In this document: positions 9,703 through 18,566 of the stretch, in pieces
Numbering within the stretch: position 1 is the stretch's first letter
Layout of the letters: each line of letters begins with the position of its first letter
Assembly (NCBI RefSeq): GCF_009707485.1
Contig: NZ_CP046121.1
Span: 1,860,001-1,924,000 of the forward strand
Reading direction: 5' to 3'
Source: Nostocoides sp. HKS02
Lineage (GTDB): Bacteria; Actinomycetota; Actinomycetes; Actinomycetales; Dermatophilaceae
Length of the DNA: 64,000 bases
Position numbers and translations under genes: made by a program
Notes under the pieces: model-generated
Seen by the model: only the letters and a program-made list of their open reading frames with translations
Told to the model about the DNA's origin: nothing
Databases searched by the model: none

Positions 9703-10740
9703 TCAGGCGTCGAGCGGCTGGTCGGTCAGGTCCACCGTCTCGATGACCTCACGCGGCTGCGCGAAGTGACAGGCCGACAGGTGACCGCCCATGCCGTCCG
9801 GACGCAACTCGAGCAGCGGGATGTCGGTCGTGCACTTGTCCTGTGCCTTCCAGCACCGGGTGTGGAACCGACACCCTGACGGCGGGTTGGCCGGCGAGGG
9901 CACGTCGCCCTTGAGGACGATCTGCTCGCGCTTGTCACGCAGCGTCGGGTCGGGCACGGGCACCGCCGACAGAAGCGCCTGGGTGTAGGGGTGGGTCGGA
10001 CGACCATAGATCTCGTCCTCCTCGCCCAGCTCGGCCATCTTGCCGAGGTACATGACCCCGACCCGGTCGGAGATGTGCCGCACCACGGACAGGTCGTGCG
10101 CGATGAAGATGTACGACAGGCCGAGCTCGTCCTGGAGCTTCTCCATGAGGTTGACGACCTGCGCCTGCACCGACACGTCGAGCGCCGAGACCGGCTCGTC
10201 GCAGATCAGCACCTTGGGGTTGAGCGCGATGCCTCGGGCGATGCCGATGCGCTGCCGCTGGCCACCGGAGAACTGGTGGGGGTAGCGGTTGATGTGCTCG
10301 GGGTTGAGCCCGACGAGGTCCAGCAGGTCCTGCACCGCGCGGCGGCGCCCCTTCTTCGGCACGACGTCAGGGTGGATGTCGAACGGCTCGCCCACGATGT
10401 CGCCCACCGTCTTGCGCGGGTTGAGCGAGGTGTACGGGTCCTGGAACACGATCTGGATGTCGCGCCTCAGCCGCCGCATGGCACGCCCCTTCTGGGCGTA
10501 CATGTCGACACCGTCGAAGATCAAGGTGCCGGAGGTCGGTTCCTCGAGCCGCATGAGCAGCCGGCCCAGGGTCGACTTGCCACAGCCGGACTCGCCGACG
10601 ATCCCGAGCGTCTCACCCTTGAGGAGCTCGAAGCTCACGCCGTCGACGGCCTTGACGTTGCCGACCGTGCGGCGCAGCACACCACCCTTGATCGGGTAGT
10701 ACTTGACCAGATCGGTCGCGGTCAGAATGGCCTCAGCCAT
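9703..10740 (-). CDS. Peptide ABC importer ATP-binding protein, DppF/OppF type
   Basis: The 345-residue cytoplasmic ATPase shows Walker [10 protein letters not shown] near residue 50, the OppF-type Q-loop [13 protein letters not shown], the signature FSGGQRQR, Walker B VLICDEP and AHDLSVV. The C-terminal oligo_HPY region carries a Cys cluster ([15 protein letters not shown] and a late ACHF) that in this family can bind an Fe-S cluster. It is the last gene of the operon, overlaps the DppD-type gene by eight bases and ends before a strong hairpin. It pairs with the DppD-type subunit to drive peptide uptake. Confidence 0.94.
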   Translation of the reverse strand: MAEAILTATDLVKYYPIKGGVLRRTVGNVKAVDGVSFELLKGETLGIVGESGCGKSTLGRLLMRLEEPTSGTLIFDGVDMYAQKGRAMRRLRRDIQIVFQDPYTSLNPRKTVGDIVGEPFDIHPDVVPKKGRRRAVQDLLDLVGLNPEHINRYPHQFSGGQRQRIGIARGIALNPKVLICDEPVSALDVSVQAQVVNLMEKLQDELGLSYIFIAHDLSVVRHISDRVGVMYLGKMAELGEEDEIYGRPTHPYTQALLSAVPVPDPTLRDKREQIVLKGDVPSPANPPSGCRFHTRCWKAQDKCTTDIPLLELRPDGMGGHLSACHFAQPREVIETVDLTDQPLDA

Positions 10741-11773
10741 TGAGGACCTCCTCGGCAAAGTGGCAGGCGGACTCGCGACCGGGCGCGACCTCGCGCAGCG
10801 GCGGACGATCCGTACGGCAGATGTCCTGGACGAACTTGCAGCGCGGGTTGAAGGCGCAACCGGACGGAATCCGCATGAGGTTCGGCGGCAGACCGCCGAT
10901 CGCGGCGAGCTGCTGGCCCTTCTGGTCGAGGCGAGGGATCGACTCGAGGAGGCCCTTGGTGTACGGGTGCGCGGGCTTGCGGTAGAGGTCGAACACGTCG
11001 GCGCGCTCGACGATCCGGCCGGCATACATCACCGCGATCTTGTCGGCGACGTCAGCGACCACGCCGAGGTCGTGGGTGATCAGGATGAGCCCCATCTGGC
11101 GCTCCTCCTGCAGCTCCTGCAGCAGCGCCATGATCTGCGCCTGCACGGTGACGTCGAGCGCGGTGGTCGGCTCGTCGGCGATGAGCACCGCCGGGTCGAG
11201 CGCGATGGCCATCGCGATCATGATGCGCTGGCGCATGCCACCGGAGAACTGGTGGGGGTAGGCCTTGACGCGTTCCTTGGCCGCCGGGATCTGCACCCGC
11301 TGCATGAGCTTGACCGCGCCCTCGAGGGCATCGGACTTGTTCATACCGCGGTGGACCCGGTACATCTCGGCGATCTGCCAGCCCACCGGGAACACCGGGT
11401 TGAGCGAGGAGAGCGCGTCCTGGAAGACCATCGAGATCTCCGGGCCACGGGTCTTGCGCCGTGGCTCGTCGGGCATGGTCAAGAGGTCCTTGCCGCAGTA
11501 GCGGATCTGGCCCTCAGGGATGACCGCCGGCGGCATGTCGAGGATGCCCATGATCGCCTGGGCGGTCACCGACTTGCCCGACCCGGACTCGCCGAGGATC
11601 GCCAGCGTCTCACCCTGGTAGAGGTTGAAGTTCACGCCGTTGATCGCCTTGGCGACGCCCTCGGGGGTGTGGAACTCGACGTGGAGGTTGTCCACCTCGA
11701 GCAGCAGGCCGTCCTGGGGTTGGTACTGCGACTCGGGGGTGGCCTTTGCGGACCTGGATGCAGTGGTCGTCAT
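10733..11773 (-). CDS. Peptide ABC importer ATP-binding protein, DppD/OppD type
   Basis: The 346-residue ATPase has Walker [10 protein letters not shown], the D-type Q-loop [13 protein letters not shown], the signature FSGGMRQR, Walker [12 protein letters not shown] and [14 protein letters not shown]-terminal Cys-rich oligo_HPY segment contains [15 protein letters not shown] and ACHF. The ATG at 11773 was chosen over longer readings because the homologous core begins about 25 residues later and the upstream sequence belongs to the permease in another frame. It is 17 bases after the DppC-type gene and overlaps the DppF-type gene. With that protein it forms the ATPase dimer of the importer. Confidence 0.94.
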   Translation of the reverse strand: MTTTASRSAKATPESQYQPQDGLLLEVDNLHVEFHTPEGVAKAINGVNFNLYQGETLAILGESGSGKSVTAQAIMGILDMPPAVIPEGQIRYCGKDLLTMPDEPRRKTRGPEISMVFQDALSSLNPVFPVGWQIAEMYRVHRGMNKSDALEGAVKLMQRVQIPAAKERVKAYPHQFSGGMRQRIMIAMAIALDPAVLIADEPTTALDVTVQAQIMALLQELQEERQMGLILITHDLGVVADVADKIAVMYAGRIVERADVFDLYRKPAHPYTKGLLESIPRLDQKGQQLAAIGGLPPNLMRIPSGCAFNPRCKFVQDICRTDRPPLREVAPGRESACHFAEEVLNG

Positions 11774-11790
11774 GTGTGGGGTCTCCTGCC

Positions 11791-12720
11791 TCAGCGCGAC
11801 TTGGGGTCGAAGGCATCGCGCACCGCGTCGCCGAGCATGATGAAGGCCAGAACCGCCAGGCTCAGGAAGAGGCTGGGGAACAGCAGGATGTGCGGGGTGG
11901 TCCGCAGCGCCACGAGGGCGTCGGAGATCGCGACACCCCACGACACCGCGGGGGGCGTCAGACCGATACCGAGGAAGCTCAGGGTCGCCTCGACCGCGAT
12001 GAAGACACCGAGGTTGATCGTCGAGACGACGATGACCGGGGCGACCGCGTTCGGCAGCACGTGGGACCGGATGATCCGCCACGGAGTCGCGCCGAGGGCG
12101 CGCGCCGCCTGGACGTAGTCGTTGGGCTTCACCTGCAGCACGCTCGAGCGCATCAACCGGGCGATGCTCGTCCAGCCGAAGGTCGCGAGCACGAGCACGA
12201 CCTTGCCGACGACCACGAGGTAGGGGCTGTCCGGGTTGTTGGGGAACGTCGCCATGAAGAGGATGCCGCCCAGCAGCAACGGGATCGCGAAGAACACGTC
12301 CGTGATGCGCGAGATCAGGGAGTCCAGCCAGCCGCCGTAGTAGCCGGCAAGGACACCCATGATGCCGCCGATGAGGGTCGTCACCACCGTCGCGAAGACA
12401 CCCACGAGGATCGACGCCCGCGCACCGTAGATCGTGCGGGAGTAGATGTCGTAGCCCTGGATGTCGCGGCCGAACCACGCGTGGGCGTTCGGCGTCTGAC
12501 GGGCATCCGCGAGCAGGGCGTTGTTGGGGTCGCGGTTGGTGAACAGCTCGGGCCAGGCCGCCATGAGGACGAACAGCAGGATCAGCGTGACCGACACCCA
12601 GAAGATCGGGTTCTTCTTCAGGGACCGCCAGGCGTCGGACGTCAGGGACCGGGCGGCCTCGTCACTTCCGGGGGTCCCGGACTCTGCCGAGACGACAAGG
12701 GTCGACGATGCCTCAGTCAT
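11791..12720 (-). CDS. Peptide ABC importer permease, DppC/OppC type
   Basis: The 309-residue membrane protein has a cytoplasmic N-terminal tail of about 35 residues and an OppC_N segment (LKKNPIFWVSVTLILLFVL). Five further helices and the inner-membrane ABC coupling motif follow (YVQAARALGATPWRIIRSHVLP cut: the key part is ARALGA at about residue 205). FGRDIQGYDIYSR is typical of the DppC branch. It overlaps the DppB-type gene by eight bases. It forms the translocation pore with that partner. Confidence 0.94.
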   Translation of the reverse strand: MTEASSTLVVSAESGTPGSDEAARSLTSDAWRSLKKNPIFWVSVTLILLFVLMAAWPELFTNRDPNNALLADARQTPNAHAWFGRDIQGYDIYSRTIYGARASILVGVFATVVTTLIGGIMGVLAGYYGGWLDSLISRITDVFFAIPLLLGGILFMATFPNNPDSPYLVVVGKVVLVLATFGWTSIARLMRSSVLQVKPNDYVQAARALGATPWRIIRSHVLPNAVAPVIVVSTINLGVFIAVEATLSFLGIGLTPPAVSWGVAISDALVALRTTPHILLFPSLFLSLAVLAFIMLGDAVRDAFDPKSR

Positions 12721-13639
12721 GGCTGATCCTCGGGTCGAGCACGCCGTACAACAGGTCGACGAGCAGGTTAACGAGCAGGAACACCAGCACCAGGATCGTC
12801 ACGGTGCCGACGACGGAGACGCCGTCACGGTTGTGGATGCCCGTGTAGAGGTAACCGCCGACGCCCTGGATGTTGAAGATGCGCTCCGTCACGATGGCAC
12901 CACCGAGGAGGCTGCCGAAGTCGGCGCCGACGAAGGTGATGACCGGGATGAGCGAGTTGCGCAGCGCGTGCAGCCCGATGGCCCGACGCCGGGTCAGGCC
13001 CTTGGCGATCGCGGTGCGGATGTAGTCGGCGCGCAGGTTCTCGACCAGGTTGGTCCGGGTGAGCCGCGCGGCATACGCGATCGAGGAGCTGCCGAGGACG
13101 AAGGCCGGCATGAGCAGCTCGTAGAAGGTGGCGTCCGGCGAGACCGTGACGGGGAAGAGGCTCCACTTCACGCCGAGGTAGTACTGCATCGTCTCGCCGA
13201 TGACGAACACCGGGATCGCGATGACGAACAGGGTGCTGACCAGCACCAGGTTGTCGATGAACTTGCCCTTGCGGATGCCCGCGAAGACGCCGGCGAGAAC
13301 GCCGATCAGGGCCTCGAAGACGATCGCCATGAGCGCGAGCTTCGCCGTCGTCGGGTAGCGCTGGGCCAGCTCGTCGGAGACCTGCTCGCCACGGAACGTG
13401 GTGCCGAGGTCACCCTGGGCGAGGTTGGCCATGTACTTGGCGTACCGCGTCGGGAGGGGGTCGTTGAGGTTGTGCTCGGCCCGGAACTGGGCCACGAAGC
13501 CTGGGGAGCAGGGCCGCTCGCCGCACATCCCGGCCGTGGGGTCACCGGGCAGGGCGAAGACCATGGCAAAGATAATGAACGTGGCGCCAAGCAGCACGGG
13601 GATCATCTGAAGCAGTCGCCGAATTACGTACTTGTACAC
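12713..13639 (-). CDS. Peptide ABC importer permease, DppB/OppB type
   Basis: The 308-residue membrane protein begins MYKYVIRRLLQMIPVLLGA, the standard DppB start, with a GTG codon placed just after GAGGAGGTGAC. It has six helices and the coupling motif RTAIAKGL, and ends in a helix followed by DPRI. A 261-base gap with a strong hairpin separates it from the upstream solute-binding protein gene. Expression of the four membrane/ATPase genes is therefore probably lower than that of the binding protein. The Cys pair in MCGERPCSP lies in the first external loop. Confidence 0.94.
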   Translation of the reverse strand: MYKYVIRRLLQMIPVLLGATFIIFAMVFALPGDPTAGMCGERPCSPGFVAQFRAEHNLNDPLPTRYAKYMANLAQGDLGTTFRGEQVSDELAQRYPTTAKLALMAIVFEALIGVLAGVFAGIRKGKFIDNLVLVSTLFVIAIPVFVIGETMQYYLGVKWSLFPVTVSPDATFYELLMPAFVLGSSSIAYAARLTRTNLVENLRADYIRTAIAKGLTRRRAIGLHALRNSLIPVITFVGADFGSLLGGAIVTERIFNIQGVGGYLYTGIHNRDGVSVVGTVTILVLVFLLVNLLVDLLYGVLDPRISHD

Positions 13640-13818
13640 GTCACCTCCTCTGGGTTGACGCCCTCGGGTGGGGGTGGGTCCCGGTGGCGTGGCTGGGGAA
13701 GCCGGTGGCGAACGATGCTCGCCGATACTTCCCACAACATAGTCGTTTGGATGAGTGGAGCGTGCGACGCGGTGGGATCGCCACCGTGGTCGCCGTGAGG
13801 GAGACGCGCAAACAGGCC

Positions 13819-13852
13819 GTCGGCCTGCCGGCTGTGAGGCCGGCAGGCCGAC
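13819..13852 (-). terminator. Attenuating hairpin between binding-protein and permease genes
   Basis: Perfect 14-bp arms (GTCGGCCTGCCGGC and its complement) enclose the loop TGTGAG, 48 bases after the binding-protein stop. In ABC importers such hairpins commonly let the binding protein be made in excess. The rest of the 13640-13899 gap holds no recognisable gene; a -10-like TATGTT lies on the minus strand near 13736-13741 but without a clear -35. Confidence 0.75.
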
Positions 13853-13899
13853 GACGCTGTAGGAGCCGCTCGCCCAGGGGCGGACGGGTCCGGGTGACC

Positions 13900-15546
13900 T
13901 TACTTGAGCGAGAGGCTCGCGAGGTCGATGGTGCCGAAAGCGGTGATCTTCACGTTGGTGACCTTGGTCGACCAGCCGAAGGTGGCGGTGGAGTACCACA
14001 TCGGGATGACCGGCATGTCGGTCGCGAGGATCGCCTCAGCCTGCTGGTACTTGGCGTTGGCCTGAGCCGGGTCGGTCGCGGCCGCGGCGTCGTCGATCAG
14101 CTTGTCGAACTCCGGGTTGCTGTACTCGCCGTCGTTGGACGACGCCTTGGTCTTGTACAGCGGGGCCAGGAAGTCCTCGATCGACGGGTAGTCCATCTGC
14201 CAGCCGGTGCGGAACATGCCCTTCATCTTGTGAGACGTGATCTGGCTGCGGAAGGTGGCGAAGTCGACCACGGGGGTCGCGACACAGTCCACGCCCAGGG
14301 CGTTCTTGATGGAGTTGCAGGTTGCCTCGGTCCACGCCTTGTGCGAGGAGTCGGCGTTGTAGGCCAGCGTCATGCGCGAGCCCTTGAAGCCGCCGGCCTC
14401 GTCGAGCAGGGCCTTGGCCTTGGCCGGGTCGTAGACGCAGAACTCGCCACACTGGTTCGCCTTGTAGCCGTCGACGACCGGGGAGACCCAGCCGGTGGCG
14501 GGAACACGGGTGTTGTTGAAGATCTGCTTGACGATCGTCTTGCGGTCGATCGCCATGGAGATCGCCTGGCGGATCTTCGGGTTGGCGTAGTTCGGGTCGA
14601 CACTGGTCGGCGCGAAGGTGATCGTCTGGATGACACCAACGGACTTCTGCGCGTTGCGGTCAGGCAGGTCGGTCTTGTACTTGTCGTCGATCATCGCGCT
14701 CGTGGGAACCGAGTCGGTCACGTCGAGCTGGTTGGCGATGACGTCGTTGTAGGCGGCGTCCTCGTCCTGGTAGATCTTGAACGTGACGTTGTCGAGCTTG
14801 GCAGCCCACTTGCCCGAGTAGTCCTTGAACTTGGCGAGCTTGATCTCGGTGTTCTTGGTCCACGAGACGAACTGGAACGGGCCAGCACCGACCGGGTGCT
14901 CACCGAACGCCTTCGGGTCCTTGAAGAACGAGTCGGGCAGCGGCGCGAACGCGGTGTAGCCGAGGCGCACCGGAAGGTTCGAGACCTTCTCGCTCGTCTT
15001 GATCGTGAAGGTGTAGTCGTCCTTCACCGCGAGGCCGGACATCTTGTCCGTCTTCGGCTTGGTCTTGCACGCAGGGTCAGCGCACTGCGTGTCGTTGAAG
15101 CCGTCGATGGGCTGGAAGAAGTAGCTGTTCTGCTGGGCGTTGGGACCGTAGGAGACCCAGTTCCACGCGTCGACGAAGTTCTTCGCCTTGACCTCGGTGC
15201 CGTCCTGGAACTTGTAGCCGTGCTTCAGGGTGACCGTGAAGTTCTGGTTGTCGGTCGTCTCGATCTTGTCGGCGATGTCGTTCTCGGGGGCGCCCGTCTC
15301 GGCGTTGTAGTGCACGAGCTTGGCCGTGACGGCGTCGATGACGTTGCCGCCACAGGTCTCGTTCGTGTTACCGGGGATGAGCGGGTTCTGGGGGTTGCAC
15401 CCGTGGACCGTGACAGCACCACCGGTCTTGGCGGCGGCGCTGGAACTGGTGGACGTGGAACCGGAACCGCCGCCGCAGGCTGCAGCAAGCAGCGTGACAG
15501 CGGAGACACCGGCAACCATGACCACCGAGCGAGCAGTTCCTCGCAT
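13900..15546 (-). CDS. Peptide ABC importer substrate-binding lipoprotein (SBP_bac_5 family)
   Basis: The 548-residue protein has a lipoprotein signal ending in LLAAACGGG (Cys near residue 24) and a Ser/Thr-rich linker. A family 5 solute-binding domain follows (GNVIDAVTAKLVHYN, DYTFTIKTSEKVS, NPKIRQAISMAIDRKTIVKQI in part, GWQMDYPSIEDFL). RQAISMAIDR and QMDYPSIEDFL are landmarks of DppA/OppA-like proteins. It acts on the outer face of the membrane and delivers oligopeptides to the DppBCDF-type complex encoded downstream. The ATG follows AGGAGG by six bases. Four Cys residues in two pairs may form disulphides. Confidence 0.94.
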   Translation of the reverse strand: MRGTARSVVMVAGVSAVTLLAAACGGGSGSTSTSSSAAAKTGGAVTVHGCNPQNPLIPGNTNETCGGNVIDAVTAKLVHYNAETGAPENDIADKIETTDNQNFTVTLKHGYKFQDGTEVKAKNFVDAWNWVSYGPNAQQNSYFFQPIDGFNDTQCADPACKTKPKTDKMSGLAVKDDYTFTIKTSEKVSNLPVRLGYTAFAPLPDSFFKDPKAFGEHPVGAGPFQFVSWTKNTEIKLAKFKDYSGKWAAKLDNVTFKIYQDEDAAYNDVIANQLDVTDSVPTSAMIDDKYKTDLPDRNAQKSVGVIQTITFAPTSVDPNYANPKIRQAISMAIDRKTIVKQIFNNTRVPATGWVSPVVDGYKANQCGEFCVYDPAKAKALLDEAGGFKGSRMTLAYNADSSHKAWTEATCNSIKNALGVDCVATPVVDFATFRSQITSHKMKGMFRTGWQMDYPSIEDFLAPLYKTKASSNDGEYSNPEFDKLIDDAAAATDPAQANAKYQQAEAILATDMPVIPMWYSTATFGWSTKVTNVKITAFGTIDLASLSLK

Positions 15547-15760
15547 TGATGTCCTCCTACGTAGGTCTGCCGTTCTGGTGAACGGTCAGGGCTGCACACC
15601 GGATGGAGCGCAGCCGTGTAACGCCCATGGCGTCGTGTGGTGGCACCCATGAAAGAGCACTTCGTGCGTAAACGCGACGTTCTGAGGCAACCCGAGACAA
15701 AAACGTGATCGTCTGCGTCCCCGGTGAGGCGCGGATCTTCGGCGAATGTCCAGTTTGCGG

Positions 15761-16249
15761 CTATTTGCCAGTATTTCGGACGATCTCCGCCCATACGGCT
15801 GTCGCTCCGCTGTGTCCGACCCTCACCGTCCACACCACGGCGACGAGGGCCACCACACCGACGAGCGGCGCCGTGACCCGGCCGGGCAGACGCGGGCCCA
15901 TCCCGGGTGCCTCGCCGGGTGCCTCGGCGGGATCCTGACGGGTGAGCTGCACCAGCACGGCGGCGACCGTCAGCGCGAGCGCCATCCAGGGCAGGGCGCT
16001 CGCGAGCTCTCCGTGGGCCCGGGCGACAGTCCCCCCGAGGCGGCGCTGGAGAGCCTCCCCGGACTGCGCAGCGACCCACGTGACCACCGTGACGGCTGCG
16101 TCCGCGGCGACCACGAGCCAGCCCGTGCGGCGGGTGGCCGCCGGCCGAGCGGACCACCACACCGTCACGATGGCGACGAGCGGGAGGAGCACGACGACGG
16201 CGTGGACCACCAGGGCATGGACCGGCAGTCCGAAGATCGTGTCGAACAC
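15761..16249 (-). CDS. DUF2231 family integral membrane protein
   Basis: The 162-residue protein begins with a GTG (no ATG is available in frame nearby) and the family motif FDTIFGLPVHALVVHAVVVL. His residues in the first helix are characteristic of DUF2231. Four transmembrane segments are predictable by eye (about 8-32, 46-65, 86-106 and 130-150), with a Pro/Gly-rich loop between the third and fourth. The function of the family is not established; some members resemble haem or redox membrane proteins. It is divergent from hisN with 120 bases between the starts. Confidence 0.78.
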   Translation of the reverse strand: MFDTIFGLPVHALVVHAVVVLLPLVAIVTVWWSARPAATRRTGWLVVAADAAVTVVTWVAAQSGEALQRRLGGTVARAHGELASALPWMALALTVAAVLVQLTRQDPAEAPGEAPGMGPRLPGRVTAPLVGVVALVAVVWTVRVGHSGATAVWAEIVRNTGK

Positions 16250-16369
16250 GTGGATGCCCTTCGGCTCGGGGCCGGACCGGATGCCGGCCCACGTCGTCCG
16301 ACGGTACTGCTCCGCCGGCGTGCGGCGCGTGGGGTCCGCGCCGGGGCCGGGACGGGCTAGCGTGGGCCA

Positions 16370-17170
16370 GTGCCCACCTACGATGACGACCTGCGCCTCG
16401 CCCACGTCCTGGCCGATGCGGTCGAGCGCATCACGATGGCACGCTTCCGCGCCGAAGACCTCACCGTCGAGTCCAAGCCAGACCTGTCCCTCGTGAGCGA
16501 TGCCGACAAGTCCGCCGAAGAGCTCGTCCGGGCGCAGCTCAAGCGCACCCGGCCGCGCGATGCCGTTGAGGGCGAGGAGTTCGAGACCACCGGGCACGGA
16601 CCGCGTCGCTGGGTCATCGACCCGATCGACGGCACCCACAACTTCGTGCGCGGCGTTCCGGCGTGGGGCACGCTGATCTCGTTGGTGGACAACGAGACTC
16701 CCGTCCTGGGACTGGTCGCCGCACCGGCCCTCGGCCGACGCTGGTGGGCCGCCAACGGGTCAGGCGCATGGTCCGGTCGCAGCCTCGCCGCCGCCAAGCG
16801 GATCCACGTCTCGAAGGTCAGCCGGATCGAGGACGCCTCCCTGTCGTACTCGAGCCTCTCGGGGTGGCGCGCGGTCGAACGCCACGCCGAGTTCCTGTCG
16901 TTGACCGATGACTGCTGGCGCACACGCGCGTTCGGCGACTTCTGGTCCTACATGCTCGTCGCCGAGGGCGCGGTCGACATCGCCGCCGAACCGGAGCTCG
17001 CGCTCCACGACATGGCGGCCCTCGTGCCCATCGTCACCGAGGCCGGCGGCCGGTTCACCTCGCTCGCCGGCAAGGACGGCCCGTGGGGCGGCAACGCCGT
17101 CGCCACGAACGGCCTGCTCCACGATGCCGTCCTCGAGCGGATCGGCACCCAGGCCCGCGCCACCCACTGA
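16370..17170 (+). CDS. hisN: Histidinol-phosphatase, inositol-monophosphatase family
   Basis: The 266-residue enzyme has the metal-dependent phosphatase motifs GEE near residue 70 and WVIDPIDGTHNFVRG near 84-98. The C-terminal ALHDMAALVPIVTEAGG holds the third metal Asp (here in LHDMAAL). Actinobacteria use this family as HisN, removing phosphate from histidinol phosphate in histidine synthesis. The neighbourhood with aroA and rsgA, separated here by the peptide transporter, is the usual location of hisN and supports the name. It starts with GTG. A general inositol-1-phosphatase cannot be excluded from sequence alone. Confidence 0.85.
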   Translation: MPTYDDDLRLAHVLADAVERITMARFRAEDLTVESKPDLSLVSDADKSAEELVRAQLKRTRPRDAVEGEEFETTGHGPRRWVIDPIDGTHNFVRGVPAWGTLISLVDNETPVLGLVAAPALGRRWWAANGSGAWSGRSLAAAKRIHVSKVSRIEDASLSYSSLSGWRAVERHAEFLSLTDDCWRTRAFGDFWSYMLVAEGAVDIAAEPELALHDMAALVPIVTEAGGRFTSLAGKDGPWGGNAVATNGLLHDAVLERIGTQARATH

Positions 17171-17173
17171 CGG

Positions 17174-17187
17174 CTCTGCGCGCAGAG
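17174..17187. terminator. Perfect 14-bp palindrome between convergent hisN and M16 genes
   Basis: CTCTGCGCGCAGAG is a perfect palindrome in the 27-base gap between the two stops. As a hairpin it would have almost no loop, so its terminator role is tentative. Confidence 0.35.
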
Positions 17188-17197
17188 GTTCGTGCAG

Positions 17198-18566
17198 TCA
17201 GGCGGGGACGATGCTCACGTCCCCGATGCCCAGCTCACGCAGGCCAGCGGCATACGTGCTGGCGTCGCCGACCACGACGACGCTCCACTCCCCCGTCACC
17301 CACCGGCAGTAGGCCTCCTTGAGCGCCACAGCGTCGAGGTGCTGCATCGCTTCGAGCGTCTGGGTCGTGAAGTGGGTCGTGAGGCCCTCGAGGGCGAGGT
17401 TCGCGGCTTCGTCGGCCACCGCGTCGGCCACCGCGAACCGGCCGGGAGCGGTCTTGCTCATGTAGTCGACGCCGGCCTTCACCTCCTCCTCAGAGAAGCC
17501 GTCGCGCGCGCCGTCGAGGATCTCGAGCAGCAGGCGCACCGACTCGACGGTCGCGTCGGCGCGGACCGACCCGGAGGTGAGGAACAGCCCCCCCGACGCG
17601 GCGCGGCCGGAAGCCGGACCGGATGCCGTAGGTGTAGCCCTTCTCCTCGCGCAGGACGGCATCCACGCGGGCGCTCGGGGAACCGCCGACGACGAACGAC
17701 AACACGGGGTATGCCGCCCAGCCGCCTTCGGCGCGGCGGTCCGGTCCGGACCAACCCACGACGAGCTCGCTCTGGACCGAGCCGGGGCGGTCGACGAGGA
17801 CGACCCGGGCCGCGTCGGGGGCCCTGGTCGCCGACGTGGGTGCGGGGGCGATGACCTGCTCACCGGGGAGCCACCCACCGAGGGTCTGCTCCACCAGCGC
17901 GGCGCAGTCGAGCCCCGCGAGGTCACCGGCCACGACGACGGTGGCACCCAGCGGACCCACATGGCGACGGTGGAACTGGGCGATGTCCTGGCGGGTCATC
18001 GCCCTGATCGTGTCGGCCGTCCCGCCGGTGGGCCGCGAGGCGCGGTCTGCGGGGTCGAAGTAGGTGGCGAGGAACTCGCGACCCGCGCGTTGCGGTGCGA
18101 GGGCGCGCTCCTGCTCGATCTCGGCCAGCCGGGTCTTGAGGTGGCGGTCCACCTCGGACTGGGGGAATACCGGATCGGCCAGGGTCTGGCGCACCAGGTC
18201 GAGCGCCTCGCCCAGGCGGGCCTTGGGCACGTCGACGGCCACCCCCAGTCCGGTGTCGCTGACGCTGGCGCCGAAGGCGATTCCCTTGCGCTCGAGCAGC
18301 TCGGCGAACTCTTCAGGGGTGTGCTCGGCGGTCCCCTCGTCGAGCAGGCGCGCCATCATCGTCGCCACCCCCTCGACCGGCCGTGGTTCGACGAACAGCG
18401 GGAACGGGACCACCACCCGCACCGAGATGACGTACTGCCCGGGGACGTCGTAGCTGACCAGGCCGAGCCCGTTGGCCAAGGTCCGGCGCGACGGCTCGGG
18501 GAACGCCCAGGGCTCCGGCGGGAGCACCTCCGGTCGGCCGTCGGTGGGGGTGGGCTCGGCGCTCAC
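17198..18566 (-). pseudogene. M16 family peptidase-like subunit (non-catalytic partner), frameshifted
   Basis: The gene encodes a second M16 (pitrilysin/processing-peptidase-like) subunit that lacks the HxxEH zinc motif and probably pairs with the catalytic subunit encoded just upstream. The frame is normal from the GTG at 18566 (overlapping the previous stop by four bases) through EEKGYTYGIRSGFRPR. It then breaks in a run of seven G (17588-17594 on the complementary strand). With six G the protein would run on through GGLFLTSGSVRADATVESV to IVPA, giving about 455 residues. The total length of 1369 bases is one more than a multiple of three. A consensus error in the homopolymer is the simplest explanation; true inactivation or phase variation are alternatives. 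Confidence 0.82.

Noticed and set aside
15547..15760. Promoter of the peptide importer
   Set aside because: The stretch has AT-rich words such as TTTTTGTCT on the minus strand, but no -35/-10 pair with acceptable spacing was found, so no site is reported.
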